From RGIG7213 sp045652135 (lineage in GTDB: Bacteria > Bacillota > Clostridia > Oscillospirales > CAG-272): DNA of 28,294 nt. This document shows positions 7,064 to 16,046 of this stretch, piece by piece. Position 1 is the first letter of the stretch. Every line of letters begins with the position of its first letter. The notes below the pieces were generated by a model, which did no database searches, was not told the DNA's origin, and worked only from the letters and a program-made list of their open reading frames with translations. The stretch lies in contig JAZRTS010000112.1 of NCBI GenBank assembly GCA_045652135.1, positions 1 through 28,294 of the forward strand, given 5' to 3'. The translations under genes were made by a program, and so were the position numbers.

Positions 7064-8542
7064 TTAAATAAGCTTCTTGAATCTTTCGTATGCTTCGTCG
7101 AAGATGGCTGTGCTTTCAGCTCTGGGCTCATAGTGCTTGATCTCAAAGCTGTTACGGATAACGTGTCTTGCTTCGGACATATCCTTGATAGCGCCTGCGG
7201 CAATAGCCTGAACCGTAATGTTACCGATAGCCGTTGCTTCAACGGGGCCTGCGTATACGGGACGGTTGCAAGCATCAGCGCAGAACTGACACAGAGGACC
7301 TTCCTTTGTACCGCCGCCAACGATGTTGATGAACGGTGTCTTCTTGCCCTTCATATCGTCGATAGCTTCAACAGCCCATCTGTAACGGAGTGCAAGAGAA
7401 TCAAATATTGTACGGATGATCTCACCCACTGTTTCGGGAACGGGCTGGCCTGTTCTTGCGCAGTATTCCTGAATTCTCTTGGGAATGTTACCGGGCGCAA
7501 CGAAGTCGGGAGCGTCGGGATTGATAAGGCTGCGGCAAGGTGCTGATGCCATTGCCATATTTGAAAGCTCATCAAATGTGTACTTCTTGCCTTCTCTGAT
7601 CCACTGACGGCGTGATTCCTGCTCGATCCAAAGACCCATAATGTTCTTCAGGAATCGGATAGTTCTGCCGTAGCCGCCTTCGTTCGTGAAGTCGTAAGCG
7701 TAAGAATCGCTTGTGATGATGGGTTCTTTGATTTCCGTACCCATAAGCGACCAAGTGCCGCTGGATATGTATACAAAATCTTCGCCCTTTGCAGGAACTG
7801 CAACAACAGCACTTGCCGTGTCGTGAGCCGCAACGTTGATCACGTTTGCGTTGATGTCGCCAAGCTCTTCCTTAAGCGAGGGAAGGAGCGGGCCAACAAC
7901 GGAGCCGGGCATCTTTATGTCTGTGAAAAGACGTGAGGGAATACCGAACTTATCAAAAAGTGTCTTTGACCAGTCACGTGTTTTAGCATCGAGAAGCTGA
8001 CCTGTGGATGCTATTGTGTACTCTGTCTGCTTAACGCCTGTAAGGAAGTAGTTGAGCAGGTCAGGAATAAACAGAAGCTTGTCAGCAGCCGCCAAAAGCT
8101 CAGGGTTATCTCTCATTTCAACAAACAGCTGGAACAGCGTGTTGAAATTCATAAACTGGATACCCGTAATATCGTAGATGTCCTTTTTGGAGAATGTCTT
8201 GAATGCTTCCTCCTGAGCGCCTATCGTTCTGTCATCTCTGTAGTGAACGGGGTTTGTAAGGAGCTTTCCGTGCTTGTCAAGAAGACCGTAGTCAACGCCC
8301 CATGTGTCGATACCGATGCTCTTGATATCCTTGTCATCGGAAAGCGCACACTTGTTTATCGCCTGCTTTATCTCGTGGAATATACGAAGGATATCCCAGT
8401 TGAATGAGCCTGCGATCGTTACCGGTTCGCTTGCGAAGCGGTGATTTTCCTCAAGAGTGAGCTTTTCACCGTCAAATTTTCCGATAATACCGCGGCCGCT
8501 CGATGCGCCGAGGTCTATCGCCAACATTTTTAATTCAGCCAT
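7064..8542 (-). CDS. rhaB: Rhamnulokinase
   Basis: A 492-residue FGGY-family sugar kinase that phosphorylates L-rhamnulose with ATP to rhamnulose 1-phosphate, the second step of rhamnose breakdown. Length agrees with known RhaB proteins (about 489). The N-terminal phosphate loop MLAIDLGASSGRG, the IGIDTWGVDYGLLD segment, the catalytic-region HDTASAV and the YISSGTWSLMGTE adenosine motif are all visible. The C-terminal domain carries the NIVGGGTKEG nucleotide-binding element typical of the family. The start at 8542 has GGAAG upstream; a second ATG five codons later is also possible. It lies directly upstream of rhaA on the same strand, which supports L-rhamnulose as substrate over other ketoses. 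Confidence 0.95.
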   Translation of the reverse strand: MAELKMLAIDLGASSGRGIIGKFDGEKLTLEENHRFASEPVTIAGSFNWDILRIFHEIKQAINKCALSDDKDIKSIGIDTWGVDYGLLDKHGKLLTNPVHYRDDRTIGAQEEAFKTFSKKDIYDITGIQFMNFNTLFQLFVEMRDNPELLAAADKLLFIPDLLNYFLTGVKQTEYTIASTGQLLDAKTRDWSKTLFDKFGIPSRLFTDIKMPGSVVGPLLPSLKEELGDINANVINVAAHDTASAVVAVPAKGEDFVYISSGTWSLMGTEIKEPIITSDSYAYDFTNEGGYGRTIRFLKNIMGLWIEQESRRQWIREGKKYTFDELSNMAMASAPCRSLINPDAPDFVAPGNIPKRIQEYCARTGQPVPETVGEIIRTIFDSLALRYRWAVEAIDDMKGKKTPFINIVGGGTKEGPLCQFCADACNRPVYAGPVEATAIGNITVQAIAAGAIKDMSEARHVIRNSFEIKHYEPRAESTAIFDEAYERFKKLI

Positions 8543-8584
8543 TTTTCTTCCGTTTCTCCGACGAGCGAATTTTTTGTATCCCCG

Positions 8585-8606
8585 CTGTCCGTCGTCGGGC
8601 AGACAG
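8585..8606 (-). other. Small hairpin upstream of rhaB
   Basis: In minus-strand RNA CUGUCUG pairs with CGGACAG (7 bp including one G-U) around an 8-base loop, in the 97-base spacer between the acidic protein gene and rhaB. No T-run follows, so it is not a standard terminator. It could be an RNA-processing or regulatory element, or chance. Confidence 0.3.
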
Positions 8607-8641
8607 TCGGTATTTTTATAAAAAAGCTTTTAATTTGCGTA

Positions 8642-9046
8642 TCAGAAATCTCTCCACTCGTCGGCAACGTTTTCTCCGTGCTCAACAAGTCCCGCCTCAA
8701 CAGCGGCATTGTGGATAAATTCGCAGATATCATCACCCTGAACAGCCTCTATAAGCTCATATTCACACTTTTCATTGAGCTTGTTGAGCTTCTTTACCGT
8801 TTTTTCAACGAGCGCCATTATACGTTCGTCGTCAGGCTCCTTTGATATAGTCGTGAGATTTCCTATATAATTTTCAAGGATGTTACCGCACGTATCGATA
8901 TCGGCATACGTACAGCAGGGTTCGTCAATATAAGTGTCGTCGTCAAATTCGGAGATATCGTCATAATCGTCCTCGGACAAACCGAGGTATTCCGACATAG
9001 AGCTGATTATCTTATCAATTTCGTCGTAGTAATTGCTGAGTGCCAT
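8642..9046 (-). CDS. Acidic hypothetical protein upstream of rhaBA
   Basis: I do not recognise this 134-residue protein. From the ATG at 9046 it starts MALSNYYDEIDKIISSM. It is very acidic in the first half (SEDDYDDISEFDDDTYIDE) and has four cysteines (CC, then C-x5-C near residues 44-53), then a helical C-terminal half. There is no signal peptide or membrane segment. I chose 9046 because an in-frame extension to 9118 would begin at about the predicted transcription start and adds a low-complexity leader. The ribosome binding site is weak (GGACC region). An extended -10 promoter lies upstream, and rhaB begins 99 bases downstream with no good terminator between, so co-transcription with rhaBA is possible. 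It might be an adaptor or regulator, but nothing in the sequence shows this. Confidence 0.65.
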   Translation of the reverse strand: MALSNYYDEIDKIISSMSEYLGLSEDDYDDISEFDDDTYIDEPCCTYADIDTCGNILENYIGNLTTISKEPDDERIMALVEKTVKKLNKLNEKCEYELIEAVQGDDICEFIHNAAVEAGLVEHGENVADEWRDF

Positions 9047-9122
9047 AGTGAAAAAAGGTCCGTTTCCCGGCATTTGCCGTAAAAATATCGTTGATCGGGG
9101 ATGATACCGCCATCCCAAGCGT

Positions 9123-9128
9123 ATTATA
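9123..9128 (-). promoter_or_regulatory. Extended -10 promoter for the acidic protein gene (and perhaps rhaBA)
   Basis: The minus strand reads TG-G-TATAAT, a consensus extended -10, about 77 bases before the ATG at 9046. The -35 region is only TTTAAT-like at 16 bases. The flanking 60 bases are nearly pure A/T, which favours promoter opening. Confidence 0.6.
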
Positions 9129-9221
9129 CCAAATATATATTAAAATTAAAAGTATAAAATCAAAACTTATATATAAAAATTGGTCTTATTTAAAGTGGAT
9201 TTTTTGTGCATTTCGCACAAA

Positions 9222-11630
9222 TTATTTAAATTCGACGACCGTAACGCCGCTGTCACCCTCGCCGTACACACCCGAACGGAACGATTTTATACGTTTATCC
9301 GAACGGAAATATTGCGTAAGCGCAGCGCGTAGCGCGCCCGTACCTTTTCCGTGTATAACGGTAACGGTGGAAAATCCTGCAAGCTGTGCCTCGTCAAAAT
9401 ACTTGTCAACGGCAAACCACGCATCGTCCCCCGTGAAGCCTCGTACGTCGATCTCGGGCTTTATGCTCTGACGTACGACACTGCTGTATTCCGACGGTTT
9501 CGGCGCTTTCGGTTTTTGCTGTGACGATTTTTTCTTTTCGTTCAATCGCACGACGTCTACGTTGACGCGCGTCGAAATTATTCCGACACTTACGGTGAGA
9601 TTTCCGTTTTTATCCGGCAACGTCTTGACAGTACCAACCTGACCGAGAGTCGTGACGATAACCTCGTCACCAACCTTGAGAGGACGGGGTAAAACGTAAT
9701 CGTCATCGAACTTTTCCTCAATTATCGGATCATATTTGTCGGAGCTGTCGCGAAGCTCGCGTCTGACGGCATCACGCGCCGCCTTCAGCTTTTCGCCAAG
9801 GTCAGCTTTTTCTTTATGCTTCTGAACGTCTGCAAGCTGCGCAAAGATAAAATCACTCGACGCTTTGGCGGAATTGACCATTCCGCGTGCCTGAGTTCTC
9901 GCGCGTTCAAGCTCGCGCTCGGAATCGTTCAATCTCTTTTCAATATCCGCTTCCGCTTTTATTTTGTATGCTTCAAATTCATTACGCATACGCTCAGTTT
10001 CCTCACGCAGACGCTCCATTTCGGCGCGTTCGGAGTCAAGCTTTGAAATTACCTCCTCAAATCGTCTGTTTTCGGAGTTTACAGAGCGTTTTGCCCTGTT
10101 TATTATCTCATCGGAAAGTCCGAGCTTTGAGGCAATAGCGAAGGCATTCGATCTTCCGGGTGTGCCTATAACGAGTTTATACGTCGGACGAAGCGTTTCA
10201 ACGTCAAACTCACACGATGCATTGCATACGCCGTCGGTGTCAATGGCGAACGCTTTAAGCTCCGCATAGTGTGTGGTAGATGCGCAAAGCGCGCCCGCGC
10301 GTCTTACCGCTTCAATAACCGAAATTGCAAGCGCCGCGCCCTCTACGGGATCGGTACCCGCGCCAAGCTCGTCAAACAGCACAAGGCATTCCGAATCCAC
10401 TCGGTTCATAATATTCACGATATTCGTCATATGTGAAGAAAACGTTGAAAGTGATTGTTCAATGCTCTGCTCATCGCCTATATCGGCAAGAATATCGCCA
10501 AAAACGCACATTTCGCTTTTTTCATCCGCCGGTATGTGAAGTCCTGCCTGATGCATCAGCGCAAAAAGTCCAAGCGTTTTTAAACTTACGGTTTTACCGC
10601 CCGTATTGGGGCCCGTGATGATGAGTGAATCGAACTCACCGCCGAGCCTTATGTTTATCGGCACGGCAGTTGCTTTGTCCAGAAGGGGATGGCGCGCCTT
10701 TTTAAGATCGATACGCTTTTCACCCAGTAATTTCGGACAAACACCGTCCATCTCTACAGACAGCCGCCCTCTTGCAAACACGGCGGAAAGATATGTCATA
10801 TTGTAATAGTCAAGCCCCAATGCCTCGGAATATGCGGCGGTATCAGCCGAAAGCTCATAGAGTATCTTCTCTATTTCTGCCGCTTCTTCCTTTTCAAGCA
10901 CGCGAAGTTCGTTGTTTATTTCAACGACCGCCATCGGCTCAACAAAAAGCGTTGAACCCGTTGATGAGGTGTCGTGGACAAGACCTTTAATTTCGTTCCT
11001 GTACTCACTTTTCACGGGAATAACGTATCTTCCCGAACGCAGAGTAATGATATTCTCCTGCAGATATTTTGAATACGACGGTGAAGTGATGTACTTTTGA
11101 AGAACCTCACGGATACGGCTGTTCGAGCCTCTCATCTTCCGTCTTATAGTGCCTAAATTCGGACTTGCATCGTCAGATATCATTTCTTCGCTGACGATCG
11201 CCTTTGTTATTTTATCTTCAAGAAATTTATTGGGAATGAGCCTGCCGAACACCTCGTCAAGCACCGTGTCAAAGCTTCTGTCCGTTTTAAAATAGTCGAT
11301 AAGTCCCCGACACGTGCGCAGGATATTTGCAATTTCAAGCAATTCCTTCGGTGTCAGAAGCGCGCCTTTTTCGGCACGGCTGACCTGTTCTGAAATATCT
11401 TTTATACTTCCGAACGACGGGTACCCTTTATACGTTATAAGCCGTCTGCTGTCCGTTGTTTCAGCCTGCAAGTGAGCAATTTTCTCACGGCTGTATGTTG
11501 CTTCAAGCTCCAGACACAGCTCTTTGGCGCCCGAGGTCGTGGCACATTCGGCAAGTCTTTTTCTTATTTTGTCAAATTCAAGCGTTTTATACGCTTTTAA
11601 AAATCTTTCATCGTTCTGAACGACCTGCAC
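9222..11630 (-). CDS. mutS2: MutS2 ATPase/endonuclease with Smr domain
   Basis: An 802-residue protein of the MutS2 family, known as an anti-recombination factor and, in Bacillus subtilis, as a factor acting on collided ribosomes. Domains in order: the MutS-like lever and clamp helices (1-320); the ATPase with Walker A GPNTGGKT (340-347) and Walker B LVLFDELGAGTDP (416-428); a charged coiled coil (about 515-620); a KOW-like segment; and a C-terminal Smr domain (725-802) with IDVRG (727-731) and HGKGTG (760-765), the residues linked to nuclease activity. The start is GTG with AAAGGAGG six bases upstream. Only one base separates it from the recO stop, whose end lies just before the ribosome binding site, so translation is probably coupled. 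Full length and apparently intact. Confidence 0.96.
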   Translation of the reverse strand: MQVVQNDERFLKAYKTLEFDKIRKRLAECATTSGAKELCLELEATYSREKIAHLQAETTDSRRLITYKGYPSFGSIKDISEQVSRAEKGALLTPKELLEIANILRTCRGLIDYFKTDRSFDTVLDEVFGRLIPNKFLEDKITKAIVSEEMISDDASPNLGTIRRKMRGSNSRIREVLQKYITSPSYSKYLQENIITLRSGRYVIPVKSEYRNEIKGLVHDTSSTGSTLFVEPMAVVEINNELRVLEKEEAAEIEKILYELSADTAAYSEALGLDYYNMTYLSAVFARGRLSVEMDGVCPKLLGEKRIDLKKARHPLLDKATAVPINIRLGGEFDSLIITGPNTGGKTVSLKTLGLFALMHQAGLHIPADEKSEMCVFGDILADIGDEQSIEQSLSTFSSHMTNIVNIMNRVDSECLVLFDELGAGTDPVEGAALAISVIEAVRRAGALCASTTHYAELKAFAIDTDGVCNASCEFDVETLRPTYKLVIGTPGRSNAFAIASKLGLSDEIINRAKRSVNSENRRFEEVISKLDSERAEMERLREETERMRNEFEAYKIKAEADIEKRLNDSERELERARTQARGMVNSAKASSDFIFAQLADVQKHKEKADLGEKLKAARDAVRRELRDSSDKYDPIIEEKFDDDYVLPRPLKVGDEVIVTTLGQVGTVKTLPDKNGNLTVSVGIISTRVNVDVVRLNEKKKSSQQKPKAPKPSEYSSVVRQSIKPEIDVRGFTGDDAWFAVDKYFDEAQLAGFSTVTVIHGKGTGALRAALTQYFRSDKRIKSFRSGVYGEGDSGVTVVEFK

Positions 11631-11631
11631 T

Positions 11632-12408
11632 TTAAACCTCCTTTACACTCTTGTAAAATTCAAGTGCGTCAAAACTTCTTTCCAAATGGTGAAGCAGATA
11701 TTTTTCACACGCCGATTCAAGCATCGGCATATCATCACCGCCCACCGAAAATGAAAATATCCTTTTTATATCCGCGTCAACTATATAGCGAAGCGCCGTC
11801 AGCACCGTCGGAGTTATCGGACATATAACAGATGCCGTTCCGTCGTTTGCCGTTTTTTCGGTATTGAGTTTTTCTTTACAGCCCGAACATATAACGACGC
11901 CGTTCATAACATCGAGATACGAATCCCCCTGCACATCACACTCGCATATACCGCAAGCGGAAAGATCGGGCAGAAATCCGCAAATGCACGATACCGTCAT
12001 TTCAAAAGAAGCCTTGATTATCCGTACGTCTTTTTTTCCCTCTGACAAGGCAAAAAGCGTGTTTAAAAGCACACGCATGAGAATCGCTCCTTCGTCTTCG
12101 GTCGCAACGTCATCACAAACGGCGCACGCATATCCTGCAAGCGACATCGCCTGAAGCGACGTTCGCAGGCTGAAAAAGCTGTCGATGAGTTCAACCTCGC
12201 GCAAGAACGAAAGCTTTTCCTCCTTTTTTACGGTGAACGTTGCGTAGCAGTAAAGCGACGTCGAAGACATAAATTTACTGCCTGTCCTTCTTGCGCCTTT
12301 TGCAAGAATTGAAATTTTACCGTATTCACTGCATAAAACAGTGATTATTCTGTCGCTTTCACCGCTGTTAGCGCACCGTATGACAACGCCGGAAAATGTA
12401 GTTATCAC
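11632..12408 (-). CDS. recO: DNA repair protein RecO
   Basis: A 258-residue RecO that loads RecA onto SSB-coated DNA in the RecFOR pathway and anneals complementary strands. The N-terminal OB fold (about 1-80) includes GVVIRCANSGESDRIITVL and ILAKGARRTGSKF. The C-terminal part carries a four-cysteine zinc site: C152-x2-C155 and C174-x2-C177. It starts at GTG, three bases after the era stop, and its ribosome binding site GAGGAA lies within the end of era. It ends immediately before mutS2. The order era-recO is conserved in Bacillota. Confidence 0.93.
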   Translation of the reverse strand: MITTFSGVVIRCANSGESDRIITVLCSEYGKISILAKGARRTGSKFMSSTSLYCYATFTVKKEEKLSFLREVELIDSFFSLRTSLQAMSLAGYACAVCDDVATEDEGAILMRVLLNTLFALSEGKKDVRIIKASFEMTVSCICGFLPDLSACGICECDVQGDSYLDVMNGVVICSGCKEKLNTEKTANDGTASVICPITPTVLTALRYIVDADIKRIFSFSVGGDDMPMLESACEKYLLHHLERSFDALEFYKSVKEV

Positions 12409-12411
12409 AAA

Positions 12412-13296
12412 TTATTCCTCGCGGAAGCCGAAATTTTTAGCCGCCGCAACGCTGTCGCGCCAATTTTCCTTTACCTTTACCCAAAGGTCAATAAACACAG
12501 GTACGCCGAAGAATCTTTCCATATCCTCTCTTGCGTAAGTGCCTATTCTCTTGAGCGACGCGCCGTTTTTGCCTATAATGATACCCTTGTGCGATGCCTT
12601 TTCGCAGAATATCTCAGCTCTGATGCGTATCATCGAATTTGTTTCCTTGAACTCCTCAATAACGACGGCTGTACCGTGCGGTATCTCATCGTCAAGAGTG
12701 CGGAGTATCTTTTCTCTTACTATCTCTGCGGCTATCTGTCTTTCGGGCTGATCCGTTATCATATCGTCAGGGAAGAACCAACGCTCCTCTGTCATAAACT
12801 TTTCAGCCGCAGACAAAACGATATCAACGCCGTCAGCCTTGAGCGCGGATATCGGTATAACGTCCGCAAAATCCATAAGCGCAGAATACTCGATTATAGC
12901 CTGACCGACTTTTTCCTTGTTTGCCGCATCAACCTTGTTTATAACAAGGATAACGGGTATCCGCTGTTTTTTGAATCTTTCCACGAGCATAAGCTCCGTT
13001 TTGTCGGGGCTTCTTCCGGCTTCAGTCATAAACAGTATGCAGTTTGAGCCTGTTATAGAACCGACTGCGTTTTTGACCATTATGTCGCCCAGACGTGTTT
13101 TTGCCTTGTGTACACCGGGGGTATCAAGAAACACGAACTGTGTTTCATCCTTTGTTAAAATTCCCGTGATACGCGTTCTCGTCGTCTGCGGTTTGCTTGA
13201 AACTATCGCAATTTTTTCACCGAGAAGTGTATTTAAAAGTGTTGATTTGCCAACGTTTGGCTTTCCTATTATCGTTATAAATCCTGATTTTTTCAT
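12412..13296 (-). CDS. era: GTPase Era, ribosome small-subunit assembly factor
   Basis: A 294-residue GTPase that binds the 3' end of 16S rRNA and helps mature the 30S subunit. The G domain shows G1 GKPNVGKS (11-18), G2 around PQTTRTR (36-42), G3 DTPG (58-61) and G4 NKVD (120-123). The C-terminal KH domain has the GIIIGKNGASLKRIG RNA-binding loop. I prefer the ATG at 13296, preceded by GAGGAAAG; a TTG twelve bases earlier would overlap the ybeY stop region and has no ribosome binding site. It follows ybeY by 12 bases and precedes recO by three. Both act with ribosome maturation, fitting the cluster. Confidence 0.96.
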   Translation of the reverse strand: MKKSGFITIIGKPNVGKSTLLNTLLGEKIAIVSSKPQTTRTRITGILTKDETQFVFLDTPGVHKAKTRLGDIMVKNAVGSITGSNCILFMTEAGRSPDKTELMLVERFKKQRIPVILVINKVDAANKEKVGQAIIEYSALMDFADVIPISALKADGVDIVLSAAEKFMTEERWFFPDDMITDQPERQIAAEIVREKILRTLDDEIPHGTAVVIEEFKETNSMIRIRAEIFCEKASHKGIIIGKNGASLKRIGTYAREDMERFFGVPVFIDLWVKVKENWRDSVAAAKNFGFREE

Positions 13297-13308
13297 TTCT
13301 TTCCTCAA

Positions 13309-13776
13309 TTAACCGAACATATACTCTTTAATTACTCTCTGACGCGCGAACATATCTTCTTCGTCTTCCTCGGACGTTTCGTGATCGTATCCGAGCAGGT
13401 GAAGCGTTGAATGTATGCACAAAAATGCAATTTCCTCGCCTACGGAATGTTCAAGCTCACGCGCTTGCTTTGCCGCAACCTCTGCGCATATAACGATGTC
13501 ACCGAGGTTGAGTCTGCCCGAGGACATATCATAGTCCTCATATTCTCCGTCATAAAGCGGGAAGGAAAGCACATCTGTTTCCTTGTCGATATTTCTGTGC
13601 GTTTTGTTAAGCTCGCGTATCTCATCTGCGCCCACTATCGACACAGACACCTCTGCAGGCTTTTCCATATCCTCAAAAATGAGTGTCGCCTCAACTGCGG
13701 CACGGATGATAAGACGGATATCCTTCGTTACGGGAAGTCTGTTCTGTCTGTTTTCTATGAATATTTTCGTTTTCAT
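13309..13776 (-). CDS. ybeY: Endoribonuclease YbeY (rRNA maturation factor)
   Basis: A 155-residue zinc protein needed for 16S rRNA 3' end processing and 70S quality control. The signature H-x3-H-x5-H is present as H122, H126 and H132 in IHSTLHLLGYDH, and the RNA-contact segment LNKTHRNIDKETDVLSFP (about 56-73) is typical. The ATG at 13776 overlaps the phoH stop by four bases (ATGA), a sign of translational coupling, and has AAGGAAAG upstream. Its neighbour era acts on the same RNA end. Confidence 0.96.
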   Translation of the reverse strand: MKTKIFIENRQNRLPVTKDIRLIIRAAVEATLIFEDMEKPAEVSVSIVGADEIRELNKTHRNIDKETDVLSFPLYDGEYEDYDMSSGRLNLGDIVICAEVAAKQARELEHSVGEEIAFLCIHSTLHLLGYDHETSEEDEEDMFARQRVIKEYMFG

Positions 13777-14801
13777 TGTTCTTTCCTTTTTACTCTTTTG
13801 TATTTACTGCCTTTGTTTTGATTTTCCGTTCTGCTTTTTTCGTATTTTTCGTAAGCTAAGATTATACGCTGAACGAGCTTGTGGCGCACCACGTCCTTTT
13901 CGGTAAAGCGGTGAATTGCGATATCCTCCACACCGTCAAGTATTTTTATCGCTTCCTTCAAACCGCTTTTTGCGCCGTTTGGCAGGTCTGTCTGTGTTAT
14001 ATCACCCGTGACGATCGCCTTTGAGTTAAAGCCAAGACGCGTCAGAAACATTTTCATCTGTTCGGGGGTGGTGTTCTGCGCCTCGTCAAGAATGATGAAC
14101 GAATCATCAAGCGTGCGCCCTCTCATATAAGCAAGCGGAGCAATTTCGATAGTTCCTTTTTCAAGGTACTTGTTATATGCTTCAGCGCCAAGCATTTCAA
14201 ACATCGCATCGTATAAAGGGCGAAGATACGGATCTATTTTATTCTGAAGATCGCCCGGTAAAAATCCGAGCTTCTCACCCGCTTCAACCGCAGGGCGCGT
14301 CAGAATTATTCGGTTTATCTCCTTTGCACGCAGCGCCTTTGTAGCCATGGCAACGGCAAGAAACGTCTTACCCGTTCCCGCAGGGCCGACACCCATAACG
14401 ACGGTGTTCTTCTTTATTGCTTCAACGTATTTTTTCTGCCCGACGGTCTTCGCCTTTATCGGCTTGCCTCGTGTTGTAATGCAGATACAGTCATCATCAA
14501 GGCTGTCAAGCTCACTTTCGTTGCCGTCGCTCGTCATTGATATAGCATAGTCAACATTCTGTTCCGTTATATTGTCATTCAGTCTCGACACGCGCAAGAG
14601 GTATTCTATGACATACGCTGCCTTTTCGACACCTGTGCTGTCTCCTCTTATAATAACTGCATCGCCGCACGTTTTATCGGTCGCTCTGTTCGTCACGCTC
14701 ACTCCGAAGGCTTCTTCGATGCGTGAAATATTACTGTCGCACACACCGAAAAGCTTTGCTGTCTGCTCGGCAGTGTCGGTCAAAATTATTTTTTCTTGCA
14801 T
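13773..14801 (-). CDS. phoH: PhoH-family ATPase
   Basis: A 342-residue PhoH/PhoL family protein with a RecA-like P-loop ATPase domain. Family members are RNA-linked ATPases that often neighbour ybeY. An N-terminal KH-like region (about 12-75) precedes Walker A GPAGTGKT (139-146), the RPAVEAGEKLGFLPGD motif (169-184), YMRGRT and Walker B IILDEAQNT (236-244), then TGDITQTDLP. The start ATG has AGGAAG upstream. It overlaps ybeY by four bases. Its own promoter lies in the 87-base gap after yqfD, so this part of the cluster can be expressed in growth, separately from the sporulation genes. Confidence 0.94.
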   Translation of the reverse strand: MQEKIILTDTAEQTAKLFGVCDSNISRIEEAFGVSVTNRATDKTCGDAVIIRGDSTGVEKAAYVIEYLLRVSRLNDNITEQNVDYAISMTSDGNESELDSLDDDCICITTRGKPIKAKTVGQKKYVEAIKKNTVVMGVGPAGTGKTFLAVAMATKALRAKEINRIILTRPAVEAGEKLGFLPGDLQNKIDPYLRPLYDAMFEMLGAEAYNKYLEKGTIEIAPLAYMRGRTLDDSFIILDEAQNTTPEQMKMFLTRLGFNSKAIVTGDITQTDLPNGAKSGLKEAIKILDGVEDIAIHRFTEKDVVRHKLVQRIILAYEKYEKSRTENQNKGSKYKRVKRKEQ

Positions 14802-14833
14802 ATTCTTCCTATTTTATATTAAGATTATATTTT

Positions 14834-14862
14834 ATAATAACATATTGTGATACAAAATGCAA
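14834..14862 (-). promoter_or_regulatory. Promoter for phoH-ybeY-era-recO-mutS2
   Basis: On the minus strand TTGCAT (14857-14862), a 17-base spacer and TATTAT (14834-14839) with TG-N before the -10 form a good sigma-A type promoter. It is placed about 33 bases before the phoH ATG, between yqfD and phoH. Confidence 0.72.
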
Positions 14863-14888
14863 GTATTTATGTAAATTATCCCGTCAAT

Positions 14889-16046
14889 TTATCCCATCGG
14901 AAGCCCGATTTTTTCCTCTTTTGCGATATTGGATATCATACCGATGGTGCACGATATACTTACTCCATCGTCGCTGTACGTTTTCCTGACGTCACGGTAC
15001 AAAACCTGACCGTCACGGCTTACTTCTTCAAGCTTTTTCAAGTATTCCTTTCTTGTTTGCAGCTCGGTCTGCTCCTTCGTCAAAGTACACGTTTTATATT
15101 CATATTCACGGTATACCGCTTCGGTAACGTATACGGGTAATTGAACCGTACCGAAGACGGTCAGCTTCCGTTTTGTGATTTCTTTGTCAAACAGCTCAAA
15201 GTTACATTCACCGCCCGTCAGCATTTCAAGTCCGCATACGGAAAACGTCTTTTGCACACATTCTCTGCCTGTGTATACCTTCTCCTGCATTTCGTACCGA
15301 CAGCTAACGGTAAAACTTTTTTCAACCTCTGCGTATACGGCGCCCTTCGCCCTTACGACTCTCGTACCGTTGTGTGCCGTTTCATCAAAGCCCGATATTA
15401 AAAGCTGACCTTTTTCAACAGTTTGCCCGACACGGCAGACAGCATCACCGGAATATACTTCATATCGCACGATCACGCCGTCAGAAGATGCAACAAGATT
15501 TGACGGGGCGGTGCTGTCATCGGGAATCACCCCCGTTACACGTTTTTCTGTCTGCACGTGCGCCACAGTACCCTCAAGCGTCACGGATATGTAGGAAAAT
15601 TCGTCGGTATCCAAAAGCGCTTTTATCTCAATGATATCCTCGTCAAGCGTCGGAATATACGCGCCCGTTTTAAGTCCGGCGCCGTTCAATATTTCAAGTA
15701 TTTTTTCTTCGTTTTCTTTGTCTTCAATTTCAATATCCCACACGAAATTCATCGAGAAAAACACCGAAAAAGCACAGAAAACAGCACCCGCGAGAAGCCC
15801 TGCCCTATGTTTGCGGCGCAAAAGACGGAGTAAAAATCCGTCTGTTTTTATTTTACTGCATCCACACGGAAAAACGCATCCCCTTGCGTGCTTTTCAAGT
15901 ACGCGGAAATGTACCGTTTCCCCATCGGAATATTCACCGAAAAACGGTATTTTGTTTTCCATAAGAAAATCAAGCACGGCTGCCGAGGCGCTTTCGGGAC
16001 ATGCATATTCGGAATAACCGAGGAAAAAGTTAATCAGTCCGTTCAC
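14889..16046 (-). CDS. yqfD: Sporulation protein YqfD
   Basis: A 385-residue membrane protein of the YqfD family, known from endospore formers and expressed in the mother cell in Bacillus, needed for efficient sporulation. A cytoplasmic N-terminal part (about 1-90) with several cysteines leads to one membrane helix (AGLLAGAVFCAFSVFFSMNFVW, roughly residues 83-104). A large extracytoplasmic region rich in beta strands then follows, including the conserved GLKTGAYIP, VTLEGT and DGVIVRYEVYSGDAVCRVGQTV-type segments. The start is GTG with GGAGG at 6-7 bases, and the frame overlaps yqfC by 17 bases. The biochemical role is unknown. Confidence 0.9.
   Translation of the reverse strand: MNGLINFFLGYSEYACPESASAAVLDFLMENKIPFFGEYSDGETVHFRVLEKHARGCVFPCGCSKIKTDGFLLRLLRRKHRAGLLAGAVFCAFSVFFSMNFVWDIEIEDKENEEKILEILNGAGLKTGAYIPTLDEDIIEIKALLDTDEFSYISVTLEGTVAHVQTEKRVTGVIPDDSTAPSNLVASSDGVIVRYEVYSGDAVCRVGQTVEKGQLLISGFDETAHNGTRVVRAKGAVYAEVEKSFTVSCRYEMQEKVYTGRECVQKTFSVCGLEMLTGGECNFELFDKEITKRKLTVFGTVQLPVYVTEAVYREYEYKTCTLTKEQTELQTRKEYLKKLEEVSRDGQVLYRDVRKTYSDDGVSISCTIGMISNIAKEEKIGLPMG

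Noticed and set aside
9203..9221. The TTTGTGC/GCACAAA hairpin after mutS2 as an intrinsic terminator
   Set aside because: On the minus strand it is followed by A residues, not T, and the stem is short and weak. It may be chance.
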